Origin: Myxococcales bacterium UBA1660
GTDB taxonomy: Bacteria; Myxococcota_A; Polyangia; Polyangiales; Houyiibacteriaceae
DNA length: 64,000 nt
Direction: 5' to 3'
Assembly: GCA_002320815.1 (NCBI GenBank)
Contig: DCLA01000128.1
Location: forward strand, 110,660 to 174,659
The notes beneath the pieces were generated by a model. That model saw nothing but the letters and a program-made list of their open reading frames with translations, made no database searches and was not told the origin of the DNA. Within the stretch, counting starts at the first letter, position 1. Each line of letters begins with the position of its first letter. Of this stretch, positions 39,883 through 48,703 are shown in pieces. Position numbers and translations under genes: made by a program.

Positions 39883-42800
39883 ATGATGCGTAGATTTGTA
39901 TGCCTTATGGCGGTCGCCCTGGCGATTGGCTGTGGTGATGACGACGGAGACCGTTCCGGCTCCGTGGATCTCGGGCCCGACGTCGACATGGACGGCGTCG
40001 ACATGGAGACGGGCCTCGACATGGATGTCGCCCTCGACATGGACGGCGTCGACATGAACGTCGACGACGTGGACATGGGCGAGGACGTCGACATGGGCGA
40101 GGACGTCGACATGGGGACCACCGAGCCCTCGTGCGACGATGGGGTCCGCAACCAGGACGAGAGCGGCGTCGACTGCGGTGGCGACACCTGCGAGACCCGC
40201 TGCCCTTCGGGCGCGATGTGCAACGTCAGCGCCGACTGTGACTCCGGCGCCTGCATCGCCGGCACCTGCCAGGGCGCGAGCTGCAGCGACGGCGTGCGCA
40301 ACGGCATGGAGACCGACCGCGACTGCGGCGGCCCCGACTGCGGTGGCTGTGGCCTCGGCCAGGCCTGCACCTCCATGGACGATTGCGCCATGGGTCAGTG
40401 CGAGGGCGGCTACTGCGTGGCCGACCACTGCTTCAACGCGACCCGCGACGCGAACGAGACCGACGTCGACTGCGGCGGCCCGGACTGCGGCCCCTGCGTC
40501 GCCGGCTCCCGCTGCTCCAGCGACGGGGACTGCGCGATGGGCACCTGCCTGGACAGCTTCTGCCGCACCGCGGCCTGCACCAACGGCATGATGGACGCGG
40601 GCGAGGTCGGCGTGGACTGCGGTGGCGAGTGCCCCGGCTGCGCGGACACCTCCGCCTGCACCCTGGACGAGGACTGCCTCTCCAACCGCTGTGACATGAT
40701 GGTCTGCACCAGCTGCACCGACGGCATCCAGAACGGCACCGAGTCCGACGTCGACTGCGGCGGCAGCGACTGCCGCCCCTGCTTCGGCGGCGAGGCCTGC
40801 ACCGCCGGCACCGACTGCAGCTCGGGCGTCTGCAACGCCGGCCTCTGCGAGGGCGGCGCGGCCTACCTCGACGAGGACTTCACCGCCGGCGACGGCGGCT
40901 GGGTCAGCGGCGGCACCAACAGCAGCTGGGAGTTCGGTACTCCCTCGACCACCAACATCGACGGCGCCTACACCGGGACCATGGTCTGGGTGACCAACGC
41001 CGCCGGCGACTACAACTCCAGCGAGTCCTCCTGGGTCGAGTCGCCCTCCATGGACCTGTCGGCCGTCACCAACGACCCGACCATCCAGGCGGCGGTCTTC
41101 TACCGCACCGAGGCCTGCTGCGACGAATGGTGGCTCGAGCTCTCGGTCGACGGTGGCACCACCTGGACCAAGGTCGTCGACGACGGCACCGCCACCAACT
41201 GGTACAACGACACCAGCAACGAGTGGTGGGACGGGGACCTCACGGACTGGACCGTCGTCTCGGCCGTGCTCACCGGCGCCGCCGGCAATGCCGACGTGAA
41301 GGTCCGCTTCCGCGTCAGCTCGGACAGCAGCTTCACCGACGAGGGCTTCGCCTTCGACGACGTCCGCATCTTCGAGGACCTCTGCGCCAACGGCATCCTC
41401 GATGCCGGCGAGGCGGACATCGACTGCGGCGGTGAGTGCGGTGCCTGCACCGACGGCTCCGACTGCGTGATGGACGCCGACTGTGGTTCGATGCGCTGCG
41501 AGGGTGGCACCTGCACCAGCTGCCGCGACGGCATCCAGAACGGCGGCGAGGCGGCCATCGACTGTGGCGGCGGCATGTGCCTCCTCTGCGGCGGCGGGAT
41601 CGCTTGCACCGATGGCTCCACCTGCGCCTCGGGCATCTGCGACAGCGGCGTCTGCGCCGCGGTCCCCGTGTTCTACGAGAACGACTTCGAGACCGACGAT
41701 GGCGGCTTCACCGCCAGCACCGGTGGAAGCTGGGCCTACGGCACGCCGATGGACGAGCTGATCAGCGGGGCCGCGAGCGGCACCAGCGCCTGGGTGACCA
41801 ACCTCACCGGCAACTACATGAACAGCGAGAACAGCTACATCGAGTCGCCGGTGCTGGACCTCAGCGCCGCGCCCAGCGACCCGGTCCTCAGTTTCAACCT
41901 CATCTTCGAGACCGAGGACAGCTACGACGAGGGCTTCGTCACGGTCAGCGTCGACGGCGGCACCACCTGGACCCGGGTCGTGGCCAGCGCCACCGCCGTG
42001 GGCTGGTACAACGACACCAGCAACAACTGGTGGACCGGCACCAACGGCGCTTGGACCGAGGTGAGCACCGTGCTCGCCGGCACCGCCGGCGAGTCCGACG
42101 TGCGCGTCCGCTTCAACTTGAGCGCCGACATCTCGTCGGTCCGTGAGGGCTTCGGCATCGACGACGTCCGCATCGGGCCGCCGGCGCCGAACCTGGAGGT
42201 CACCATCACGCCCAGCGCCACCCTCTGCGGCGCCGGCCTCGTGTCGGTCACCAACTCCGGCTCCGCCGGCGTCAGCTTCTTCGACCTGACCACCGTGGTG
42301 GACGGCACCTCGAGCACCAGCCGCATCATGCGCGCGCTCGACCCCGGCCAAACCTTCACGGCGACCATCTCCGCGGCCACCAGCCTCTCGGCGACGGCCT
42401 CGGCCATGGGCGACGAACGGCCCGGGGACGATACCGCGACCCTGACCATCGACGGCGGCATCGTCGTCTCCAGCGGCATGCGCTACCTGGAGACCTTCGA
42501 GGCCAACGACGGCGGCTGGGTCACCGCCGGCACCAACACGGACTGGGAGTGGGGCGAGCCCGACTCCTCCGGCCCGATCGGCATCGCCGACTCCGGGATG
42601 AACGCCTGGGTCACCGACCTCGACGGCACCTACAACAGCAACCAGCAGTCGTACCTGACGAGCCCCTGCTTCGACCTGTCGGCGCTGGGCAGCGACCCCT
42701 CGCTCTCGTTCTCGCGCATCTTCGAGCTCGAGGCCACCAACGACCACGTCCACGTCGAGGTCTCCCTCGATGGCGGCGTGACCTGGAACAAGCTCGGCGA

Positions 42801-43005
42801 GTTCGGCACCGGCACCAACTGGTACAACGACATCCTGGGTGACTTCTGGGATGGCGTCTCCGGCGCCAACGACGTGTGGACCCGCAGCGCGCACCCCCTC
42901 ACCGGGGCCGCGGGGCGCAGCCAGGTCCGCATCCGGTTCGCCTTCGTCTCCAACGGCAGCATCGTGGAAGACGGCTTCGGCGTCGACGACGTGATCATCC
43001 AGTGA
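39883..43005 (+). CDS. large lipoprotein with Asp/Met repeats, seven Cys modules and three jelly-roll (MAM-like) domains
   Basis: A 1040-residue surface protein. The signal is RFVCLMAVALAIGCGDDDG (lipobox AIGC). Residues about 25-85 are an Asp/Met/Val-rich repeat (VDMGED units). Seven Cys modules of the form DGxxNxxExxxDCGGxxCxxC follow, two of them between the beta domains. Three domains of about 160 residues each start DGGWVSGGTNSSWEFGTPS, DGGFTASTGGSWAYGTP and DGGWVTAGTNTDWEWGEP and end FGIDDVRI or similar, resembling MAM/concanavalin-like folds. Such proteins are typical of myxobacterial surfaces and may mediate adhesion (inference). AAGGAG lies just upstream of two tandem ATGs (39883, 39886). 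It is terminated by strong hairpins. Confidence 0.82.
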   Translation: MMRRFVCLMAVALAIGCGDDDGDRSGSVDLGPDVDMDGVDMETGLDMDVALDMDGVDMNVDDVDMGEDVDMGEDVDMGTTEPSCDDGVRNQDESGVDCGGDTCETRCPSGAMCNVSADCDSGACIAGTCQGASCSDGVRNGMETDRDCGGPDCGGCGLGQACTSMDDCAMGQCEGGYCVADHCFNATRDANETDVDCGGPDCGPCVAGSRCSSDGDCAMGTCLDSFCRTAACTNGMMDAGEVGVDCGGECPGCADTSACTLDEDCLSNRCDMMVCTSCTDGIQNGTESDVDCGGSDCRPCFGGEACTAGTDCSSGVCNAGLCEGGAAYLDEDFTAGDGGWVSGGTNSSWEFGTPSTTNIDGAYTGTMVWVTNAAGDYNSSESSWVESPSMDLSAVTNDPTIQAAVFYRTEACCDEWWLELSVDGGTTWTKVVDDGTATNWYNDTSNEWWDGDLTDWTVVSAVLTGAAGNADVKVRFRVSSDSSFTDEGFAFDDVRIFEDLCANGILDAGEADIDCGGECGACTDGSDCVMDADCGSMRCEGGTCTSCRDGIQNGGEAAIDCGGGMCLLCGGGIACTDGSTCASGICDSGVCAAVPVFYENDFETDDGGFTASTGGSWAYGTPMDELISGAASGTSAWVTNLTGNYMNSENSYIESPVLDLSAAPSDPVLSFNLIFETEDSYDEGFVTVSVDGGTTWTRVVASATAVGWYNDTSNNWWTGTNGAWTEVSTVLAGTAGESDVRVRFNLSADISSVREGFGIDDVRIGPPAPNLEVTITPSATLCGAGLVSVTNSGSAGVSFFDLTTVVDGTSSTSRIMRALDPGQTFTATISAATSLSATASAMGDERPGDDTATLTIDGGIVVSSGMRYLETFEANDGGWVTAGTNTDWEWGEPDSSGPIGIADSGMNAWVTDLDGTYNSNQQSYLTSPCFDLSALGSDPSLSFSRIFELEATNDHVHVEVSLDGGVTWNKLGEFGTGTNWYNDILGDFWDGVSGANDVWTRSAHPLTGAAGRSQVRIRFAFVSNGSIVEDGFGVDDVIIQ
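40069..40113 (+). repeat. 18-bp tandem repeat encoding VDMGED
   Basis: GTCGACATGGGCGAGGAC occurs in tandem (about 2.5 copies) in the acidic N-terminal region of the Cys-rich lipoprotein. Related GACATGGACGGCGTCGAC units occur just upstream. Confidence 0.8.
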
Positions 43006-43015
43006 TCCGATGAGC

Positions 43016-43080
43016 GCGGGAGCCTCGCCGAGGCTCCCGCGTTCTCGAAGGCGCGACGGCTCCCCGTCGCGCCTTCGAGA
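43016..43080 (+). terminator. tandem strong terminator-type hairpins
   Basis: The first hairpin, GCGGGAGCCT/AGGCTCCCGC (43016-43025 with 43031-43040), has a 10-bp stem and 5-nt loop. The second, 43043-43059 with 43064-43080, is a perfect 17-bp stem with loop CTCC. They lie between the two surface-protein genes and probably end the upstream transcript, though no T tract is seen. Confidence 0.75.
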
Positions 43081-43102
43081 GCGCCTGTCGCTCGGAGCTA
43101 CA

Positions 43103-44785
43103 ATGAAGAAGACCCGTTTGCTACAGCTTGCGTGCGCCCTCATCGGTGTCGCCGCATCGTCCATCGCCGGAGCCCAGGCTCCCCTGCTCGGATCCTTGGG
43201 GGGACCGCGAGGATTCGGCTCCGACTGCCTGCATCGGAACGATGACGGCTCGTCGCCGCTCATCGACCTGACCGAGGCGTTCCCCGCGGGTCTTCGATTC
43301 TTCGACGAGATTCACACCAGCGTCTACGTGAACACGAACGGCAACCTGACCTTCAGCGGACCGCTCAGCACCTTCACGCCCAACGCCTTCCCGGTCGCCA
43401 ACCGACCCATGATCGCGCCCTACTGGGCCGACGTGGACATTCGGCACCCGGCAGGCAGCGATGAGTGCAGCGCCACCGGAACCACCGGCGTTTGTCCCTC
43501 CGACGCCTCGGGCGGCAACGCAGTCTGGTGGCACCTGGAGCCCGGGCGCATGGTCGTGACCTGGGACGAGGTCGGCTACTACGAATGCAGCACGGATCTG
43601 CGGATGCACTTCCAGCTCATCCTGACCGCGGTCCCCTCCTGCGGTGGTGGTGCCACCGACTTCGACGTCGAGTTCCGCTTCAACCGCTGCGAGTGGGAGA
43701 CCGGCGACGCCTCGGGCGGCACCGACGGCTTCGGCGGCACCGAGGGCCAATCCGGCTTCGACGCCGGCAACAGCACCGACTTCATCGAGATCCCCGGCTC
43801 GCGCGAGCCCGGCATCGCCGACCTCCTCTGCTCCGACTCCAACCTGCCGATCTCGGACCCCGGCGTCTGGCGCTTCCAGATCCGCTCCGGTCGAGTGATC
43901 TGCCCCGACGCCGGCGCCGCCTGCACCACCGGGGATCCCGGCGTGTGCGGCGAGGGCGTCGTCCAGTGCGTCGGCGGCGGTACCGAGTGCCAGGCCGTCG
44001 TCCCCGCCAGCGACGAGATCTGCGACGCGCTCGACAACGACTGCGATGGCTCGGTCGACGAGGGCGAGAGCATCTGCCCCGGCCTCGGCATCTGTGACCG
44101 CGGCGTCTGCACCGACGTCTGCTTCGAGGGCAGCTGCCCGGCGGGCCTCGAGTGCAACGACGAGGGTCGCTGCGCGGAGCCGAGCTGCGCCGACGTGGAG
44201 TGCCCCGCCGGCCAGCGCTGCAGCGGTGGCGAATGCGTCGAGGCCTGCGCCGGCATCACCTGCCCGCTCGGTCAGGACTGCGTCGCCGGTCGCTGCCTGG
44301 ACCTCTGCGAGGACCTCGAGTGTGACCCCGAGTGCAGCGTCTGTTCGGACGGCGAGTGCGTTCCCCGGTGCGACAGCCCCGCCGACTGCCCGACGGGCGA
44401 GACCTGCTACGACGGCATCTGCGAGCCGACCGAGTGCGCTGGCGTGTCCTGCCCGGCCGGCACCTACTGTCTCCCCGGCGGCATGGGCTGCGTCGACGCC
44501 TGCGCGAGCGCGGTCTGCCCCACCGGTGAGACCTGCGACATGGGCGCCTGCGTGCCCAACGACTCCATCATCCCGCCGGACATGGGCCTGGCGGAAGAGC
44601 CCGACTCGGGCATGGTCATCGAGCAGCCCGACCTCGGCCAGGCAGAGCCCGACATGGGCCGGGTCGTCGGGACCCGCGACGACGGCTGTGGGTGCACCAC
44701 CCTCGGCACCGAGACCGGCGCGCCCGTGTTCCCGCTCTTCCTGAGCGGCCTCGTGCTCCTCGGCCTGCGTCGCCGACGGGACTGA
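43103..44785 (+). CDS. nidogen-domain, Cys-rich MYXO-CTERM surface protein
   Basis: A 560-residue protein. A signal peptide (LQLACALIGVAASSIAGAQA) is followed by a NIDO-type extracellular domain (about 45-235; VYVNTNGNLTFSGPLSTFTP, MIAPYWADVDIRHP). One MopE-type motif (CDALDNDCDGSVDEG) comes next, and then about six short EGF-like Cys repeats (CPAGQRCSGGEC, CPLGQDCVAGRC, CPTGETCDMGAC). The Asp/Glu/Met-rich linker resembles the repeats of the preceding gene. The C-terminus is a MYXO-CTERM sorting signal: GCGC, a hydrophobic helix (FPLFLSGLVLLGL) and RRRRD. Such tails direct surface anchoring in Myxococcota. ATG 43103 has GGAG 7-10 nt upstream; the upstream in-frame ATG lies within the hairpin region. 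Confidence 0.88.
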   Translation: MKKTRLLQLACALIGVAASSIAGAQAPLLGSLGGPRGFGSDCLHRNDDGSSPLIDLTEAFPAGLRFFDEIHTSVYVNTNGNLTFSGPLSTFTPNAFPVANRPMIAPYWADVDIRHPAGSDECSATGTTGVCPSDASGGNAVWWHLEPGRMVVTWDEVGYYECSTDLRMHFQLILTAVPSCGGGATDFDVEFRFNRCEWETGDASGGTDGFGGTEGQSGFDAGNSTDFIEIPGSREPGIADLLCSDSNLPISDPGVWRFQIRSGRVICPDAGAACTTGDPGVCGEGVVQCVGGGTECQAVVPASDEICDALDNDCDGSVDEGESICPGLGICDRGVCTDVCFEGSCPAGLECNDEGRCAEPSCADVECPAGQRCSGGECVEACAGITCPLGQDCVAGRCLDLCEDLECDPECSVCSDGECVPRCDSPADCPTGETCYDGICEPTECAGVSCPAGTYCLPGGMGCVDACASAVCPTGETCDMGACVPNDSIIPPDMGLAEEPDSGMVIEQPDLGQAEPDMGRVVGTRDDGCGCTTLGTETGAPVFPLFLSGLVLLGLRRRRD

Positions 44786-44802
44786 GCGTCCCCGATGCCC
44801 GG

Positions 44803-44834
44803 ACGGCCCCCGACGCTTCGGCGTCGGGGGCCGT
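44803..44834 (+). terminator. terminator hairpin after the MYXO-CTERM gene
   Basis: ACGGCCCCCGACGC and GCGTCGGGGGCCGT form a perfect 14-bp stem with a TTCG tetraloop, 17 nt past the stop codon. UUCG loops are especially stable. The aminotransferase gene starts 17 nt later. Confidence 0.75.
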
Positions 44835-44851
44835 TCACGCGTGAGGCCCCG

Positions 44852-45976
44852 ATGTTCTCTCACCGGACCGAGCTGGACCGCGCCCCGAACCCCTTCGAAG
44901 AGGCCCGAGCCCGGGCCGTGCCCCGACTCGACCTCACGGTCTCCAACCCCAGCCGCGCAGCCCTCCCGGTCCCCGCCGCCGAGGTCCTCCGATCCCTCGG
45001 CGACCCGGCCGTCGCCGACTACGAGGCCGCGAGCTTTGGGCTGCCGCGGGCCCGCGAAACGGTCGCCCGCGCCATCGGCGCCGAGCCGGAGCGCGTGGTC
45101 CTCACGGCGAGCACCAGCGAAGCCTACGGGCTCCTCTTTCGGCTGCTCTGTGACCCCGGAGACGCCGTCCTCGCGCCCACGCCCAGCTACCCGCTCTTCG
45201 ACCACCTCGCGCGCTTCGACGGGGTCCGGCTCGCGCCCTACGAGCTCGCCTTCGACGGCGAGTGGTGGCCCTCCCTCCCGGCGGAAGCTCCCCCCGACGC
45301 CCGGGCGGTGCTCGTGGTCAGCCCGAACAACCCGACCGGCACGGTCTTCGGCGACGAGGCCTGGAGCGCGCTACGGCGCCTGCGGCTCCCCGTGATCATC
45401 GACGAGGTCTTCGCGGACTTTCCGCTCGAGGGTCCGGTCTCCGACGGCGCGAGCGCCGGACTACCGCTGGCCTTCGTGCTCGGCGGCCTCTCGAAGCGGT
45501 GCGGCCTTCCGCAGATGAAGCTCGGTTGGATCCGCGTGGAGGGCGATCCGGCGCTCGTCGCCGAGGCGCTGGCTCGGCTGGAGATCCTGGCCGACGCCTA
45601 CCTCTCGGTGGGTACCCCGGTGCAGCACGCGGCGCCGGGCCTCCTGGCCCACGCGGCCCCTTTTCAGAAGGCTGTCCGGGCCCGGACTCGCGCCAACCTC
45701 GCGACCGCGCGCACCCTGGTTCGAGGGACGGCCCTGTCGATCCCCCGGGTGGACGGCGGCTGGTACGCGTGCGTCCGGGTTCCCGGGACCCGGAGCGACG
45801 AAGCCTGGGCGCTCGGGCTCCTCGAGCACGGCGTTCGGGTCCAGCCCGGCTACTTCTACGACCTCGCGCCCGGCGAGTGGCTGGTCGTCTCCCTGCTCAC
45901 CCCCGAACCGATCTTCGCGGAGGGCTTCGCGAAGCTGGTCGCCTTGGTCGAGGGGTCGGATTCGACGTCGGGCTGA
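44852..45976 (+). CDS. PLP-dependent aminotransferase class I/II
   Basis: A 374-residue fold-type I enzyme. Conserved regions are LDLTVSNPSRAALP near the N-terminus, the PLP-phosphate/aromatic region TASTSEAYGLLFRLL, SPNNPTGTVF, IIDEVFADFPLE (the cofactor Asp), and the Schiff-base Lys in GGLSKRCGLPQMKLGW. The tail contains VQPGYFYDL, and the substrate Arg is not certain. It resembles alanine/tyrosine-type aminotransferases that accept hydrophobic amino acids; a role with branched-chain acids is possible but unproven. ATG 44852 lies after GAGG. The next gene starts 47 nt later on the same strand. Confidence 0.88.
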   Translation: MFSHRTELDRAPNPFEEARARAVPRLDLTVSNPSRAALPVPAAEVLRSLGDPAVADYEAASFGLPRARETVARAIGAEPERVVLTASTSEAYGLLFRLLCDPGDAVLAPTPSYPLFDHLARFDGVRLAPYELAFDGEWWPSLPAEAPPDARAVLVVSPNNPTGTVFGDEAWSALRRLRLPVIIDEVFADFPLEGPVSDGASAGLPLAFVLGGLSKRCGLPQMKLGWIRVEGDPALVAEALARLEILADAYLSVGTPVQHAAPGLLAHAAPFQKAVRARTRANLATARTLVRGTALSIPRVDGGWYACVRVPGTRSDEAWALGLLEHGVRVQPGYFYDLAPGEWLVVSLLTPEPIFAEGFAKLVALVEGSDSTSG

Positions 45977-46023
45977 GACTTCCCCATGATGGGAGGACCT
46001 TTCCAGCCGCCTTCGGAGCCTCC

Positions 46024-46458
46024 ATGATTCGCGCCCTCGCCCTCCTCCCCCTCCTCCTGGCCAGCATGGCCCTCTTCGACGCCGGCGAGGCCGAGGCCCT
46101 GAGCTGCCAGCGACGCATCGTCACGCGGGGCGACTCGATGGCGAAGGTCACCGCGCTCTGTGGCGATCCGACGACTCGGGTGGAGCGCAACGTGACGCGC
46201 TCGCAGACGGTCGCCCGGCGCGGCCCCCACGGAAGCGTCTGGTACGAGACGGTCCGTGTGGACGTCCACGTCGCCCAGTGGGTGTACGACTTCGGCCCCC
46301 TGCGGCTCATGCAGGAGCTCACCTTCGAAGATGGAACCCTGATCTCCCTACGAACGCTGGGGCATGGACACCGCGCCGACCGCCTCGATTGCGCGGGCGA
46401 GCGACCGACGGACTACGTGGTCCACCACATCATCCGCCGGCGCCGCGAGGCCACCTAG
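46024..46458 (+). CDS. DUF2845-family secreted protein
   Basis: A 144-residue protein. The signal peptide (LALLPLLLASMALFDAGEAE) is followed by SCQRRIVTRGDSMAKVTALC, the typical DUF2845 start, in which a cysteine and a 'G-D-S-xx-V-xx-xCG-P' pattern recur. WVYDFGPLRLMQELTFEDG is also conserved in the family. The function is unknown, probably a small periplasmic beta protein related to SmpA/OmlA-type folds. GGAG lies 8 nt before ATG 46024. Confidence 0.8.
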   Translation: MIRALALLPLLLASMALFDAGEAEALSCQRRIVTRGDSMAKVTALCGDPTTRVERNVTRSQTVARRGPHGSVWYETVRVDVHVAQWVYDFGPLRLMQELTFEDGTLISLRTLGHGHRADRLDCAGERPTDYVVHHIIRRRREAT

Positions 46459-46479
46459 GGCCAGCGGCTCGGCCTCGGC

Positions 46480-47256
46480 TCACCGGCCGAGCTCGCGCTC
46501 GAGCTCCCGCATCGCCTCGCGGAGCTCTTCTTCCTCTTCCGCGGACGCGGACTCGGTGGCCTCGACCCGCACCGCCGGCCCCCGCGCGCGGGCAGGGTTC
46601 TCCCGGGGTGCCTTCGCCTCCGGCGGTCGGCGACCTTCCTTGCGCGCGACGAAGTCGGCGAAGTCCCCCCGCGGTCGCCGGGGCTTGGCGCCCCCGAGAC
46701 CAGCCGCGAGGCTCTCGAGGAGCCGCGCGACGCCGTCTTCCACGGCTTCCTCGAAGCGATCTTCCGCGTCCTGGAGACGCTCCTTCCGCGCCCGACGTCG
46801 GGCCCGTCGGTCCTCGGAGCGCTGCGCCCGGCGCTCCTTGCGGTTCCGCTTTCGGAGCTGCTTCGCCCGCCTCTCCTCGTCCTTGCGGACCGCGGCCTCG
46901 TCGTCGGCGAAGAAGTGGGCCGTCGTCTGGAGCGCGAAGAGGAGCGCCATCGAGATCAGCGGCCAGTGGAACCACCACCCGCCGCCGGAGAAGAAGTCGA
47001 CCGCGAAGAGGAACGCGTTGATCAAGGCATAGGTGAGCCCGGAGCGCGCCAGCGCCCGGCCCCGGCGCCGACGTCGACGCTCGATGGCCACCTCCCGGGA
47101 GCGCTCGGAGCGCACCGCGCGGGCGGCGCGCTCGAAGCGCTCGGGTTCGATGCCCACCTCGGCGGCCGCCGCGGCGAGCTCGTCGTGGCCGAGCCCCTCG
47201 TCCTCGACCAGGGCCCGGCGGAGGATCTCGCGGACCTCGTCGTCGTCGTAGCTCAC
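46480..47256 (-). CDS. 2TM-domain protein with basic coiled coil
   Basis: A 258-residue protein. A helical N-terminus (REILRRALVEDEGLGHDELA) resembles short helix-turn or SHOCT-like domains. Two close membrane helices (about 73-90 and 98-115; LTYALINAFLFAVDFF, WPLISMALLFALQ) form a 2TM domain. An Arg/Lys/Glu-rich coiled coil follows, with a Glu-rich end. Similar 2TM proteins are common beside regulators, but the function is unknown. It ends 21 nt from the convergent DUF2845 gene and lies 19 nt downstream of the aldehyde dehydrogenase gene on the same strand. Confidence 0.72.
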   Translation of the reverse strand: MSYDDDEVREILRRALVEDEGLGHDELAAAAAEVGIEPERFERAARAVRSERSREVAIERRRRRRGRALARSGLTYALINAFLFAVDFFSGGGWWFHWPLISMALLFALQTTAHFFADDEAAVRKDEERRAKQLRKRNRKERRAQRSEDRRARRRARKERLQDAEDRFEEAVEDGVARLLESLAAGLGGAKPRRPRGDFADFVARKEGRRPPEAKAPRENPARARGPAVRVEATESASAEEEEELREAMRELERELGR

Positions 47257-47275
47257 GATCGCTCGCGCTCTCCGC

Positions 47276-48703
47276 TCAGAGGACCTTCTTGATCAGCTTG
47301 GTCTTCAGGTCGGTGTACGGCGGGTAGAGGATGGTCGGGTCCAGGGCCGTGGGCTTCTTCAGGACCGACTTCTTGTGGGAGAAGAGATCGAAGGAGTGGT
47401 GGCCGTGGTAGGCGCCGATGCCGCTCTCGCCGACGCCACCGAAGGGGAGCTCCGGGCAGGCGAGGTGGAGCCAGATGTGGTTCACCGAGGCGCCGCCGCT
47501 GCTGGTCTCGGCGAGGACCTTCTCCTGGGTCGCCGTGTCGCTGGAGAAGACGTAGAGGGCCAGCGGCTTGTCGTGGGCGTTCACCCGCGCGATGGCCTGG
47601 TCGACGTCGCGCATGGCGAGCACCGGCAGGATGGGCCCGAAGATCTCGTCGGCCATGGTCGGCGAGTCGTCGTGCACGTCGGTGAGGATGGTGGGCGCGA
47701 TGTAGCGGTCCGAGCGGTCGTGGGTTCCCCCGCAGGCCACCTCGTGCTTCCCGGGCGCGTCGAGGAGCTTCACCAGCCGGTCGTGGTGCTTCTCGTTGAC
47801 GATGCGCGCGTAGGAGTCGCTGTCCTGGGGCTGGTCGCCGTAGAACTCCCGGACCGCGGCGACCATGCGGGTCACCAGCGCGTCGTGGACCGACTCCTCC
47901 ACCAGCACGTGGTCGGGGGCGACGCACGTCTGGCCGGCGTTGAAGAACTTGCCCCAGACGATGCGGTGCGCGGCCACGTCGAGGTCCGCCGTCGCGTCCA
48001 CGATGGCGGGGCTCTTCCCGCCGAGCTCCAGGGTCACCGGCGTGAGGTGCTCCGCGGCCGCTCGCATGACGATGCGGCCGACCGTCCCGTTGCCGGTGTA
48101 GAAGATGTGGTCGAAGCGCTCCTCCAGGAGCTTGGTGGTCTCCTTCACGCCGCCTTCGATGACCTCGAAGCAGGTCGGGTCGAGGTAGCGGGGCAGGAGC
48201 TTGGCGATCATCGCCGACGTGTGCGGGGTGACCTCGGAGGGCTTGAGGATCGCGCAGTTGCCGGCGGCGATGGCCCCGATGAGCGGCGCCATCAGAAGCT
48301 GGAAGGGGTAGTTCCACGGCGCGATGATCAACACCACGCCGAGGGGCTCGGAGTAGATCTCGGCCTTGGCCGGCTTCACCACCAGGGGCGTGCTGACCCG
48401 GGTGGGCTTCATCCACTTGCTCAGGTGCTTGCGGGCGTGGGCGGCGTCGTTGGCCACGTAGGTGATCTCGGTGGAGAGCGCCTCGATCTCCGGCTTGCCG
48501 AGGTCGGCGTGGAGCGCCTCGAAGATCTCCTTCTCGCACTCCCGGACCATCCGCTCGATGCCGGCGAGCTGCTGGTCCCGCCAGGTCCGATCCTTGGTGA
48601 CGCCGGTGGCGAAGCGCGCGCGGATGCGCCGGAGCGCGGCGGGGATCAGCTCGAGGTCCGTGTTGGGCTCCGCGAGGGTCGAAGAGACGTGCTGGGCGGT
48701 CAT
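47276..48703 (-). CDS. NAD(P)-dependent aldehyde dehydrogenase (class 3-like)
   Basis: A 475-residue enzyme that oxidises aldehydes to acids. The active-site Glu226 is in TLELGGKSPAIV and the nucleophile Cys260 in FNAGQTCVAPD. The coenzyme motif is FYTGNGTVGR, and APWNYPFQLLMAPLIGAIAA is typical of the family. Length and C-terminal features (KSVLKKPT) match the ALDH3/coniferyl or fatty-aldehyde group, whose C-terminus often has membrane affinity. The substrate is likely a medium- or long-chain or aromatic aldehyde (inference). The start ATG 48703 is followed by a poorly conserved 15-residue extension. Confidence 0.93.
   Translation of the reverse strand: MTAQHVSSTLAEPNTDLELIPAALRRIRARFATGVTKDRTWRDQQLAGIERMVRECEKEIFEALHADLGKPEIEALSTEITYVANDAAHARKHLSKWMKPTRVSTPLVVKPAKAEIYSEPLGVVLIIAPWNYPFQLLMAPLIGAIAAGNCAILKPSEVTPHTSAMIAKLLPRYLDPTCFEVIEGGVKETTKLLEERFDHIFYTGNGTVGRIVMRAAAEHLTPVTLELGGKSPAIVDATADLDVAAHRIVWGKFFNAGQTCVAPDHVLVEESVHDALVTRMVAAVREFYGDQPQDSDSYARIVNEKHHDRLVKLLDAPGKHEVACGGTHDRSDRYIAPTILTDVHDDSPTMADEIFGPILPVLAMRDVDQAIARVNAHDKPLALYVFSSDTATQEKVLAETSSGGASVNHIWLHLACPELPFGGVGESGIGAYHGHHSFDLFSHKKSVLKKPTALDPTILYPPYTDLKTKLIKKVL

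Noticed and set aside
40069..40113. Repeat considered as CRISPR-like
   Set aside because: Direct 18-bp coding repeats without spacers, in frame with a protein; no cas genes.
39796..43263. Long open frame antisense to the modular Cys-rich lipoprotein
   Set aside because: Ala/Val/Gly/Asp shadow generated by the repetitive coding strand; no start or domain support.
43121..45205. Open frame antisense to the MYXO-CTERM gene
   Set aside because: Shadow of the Cys-rich repeats; the plus strand has signal peptide, NIDO and sorting tail.
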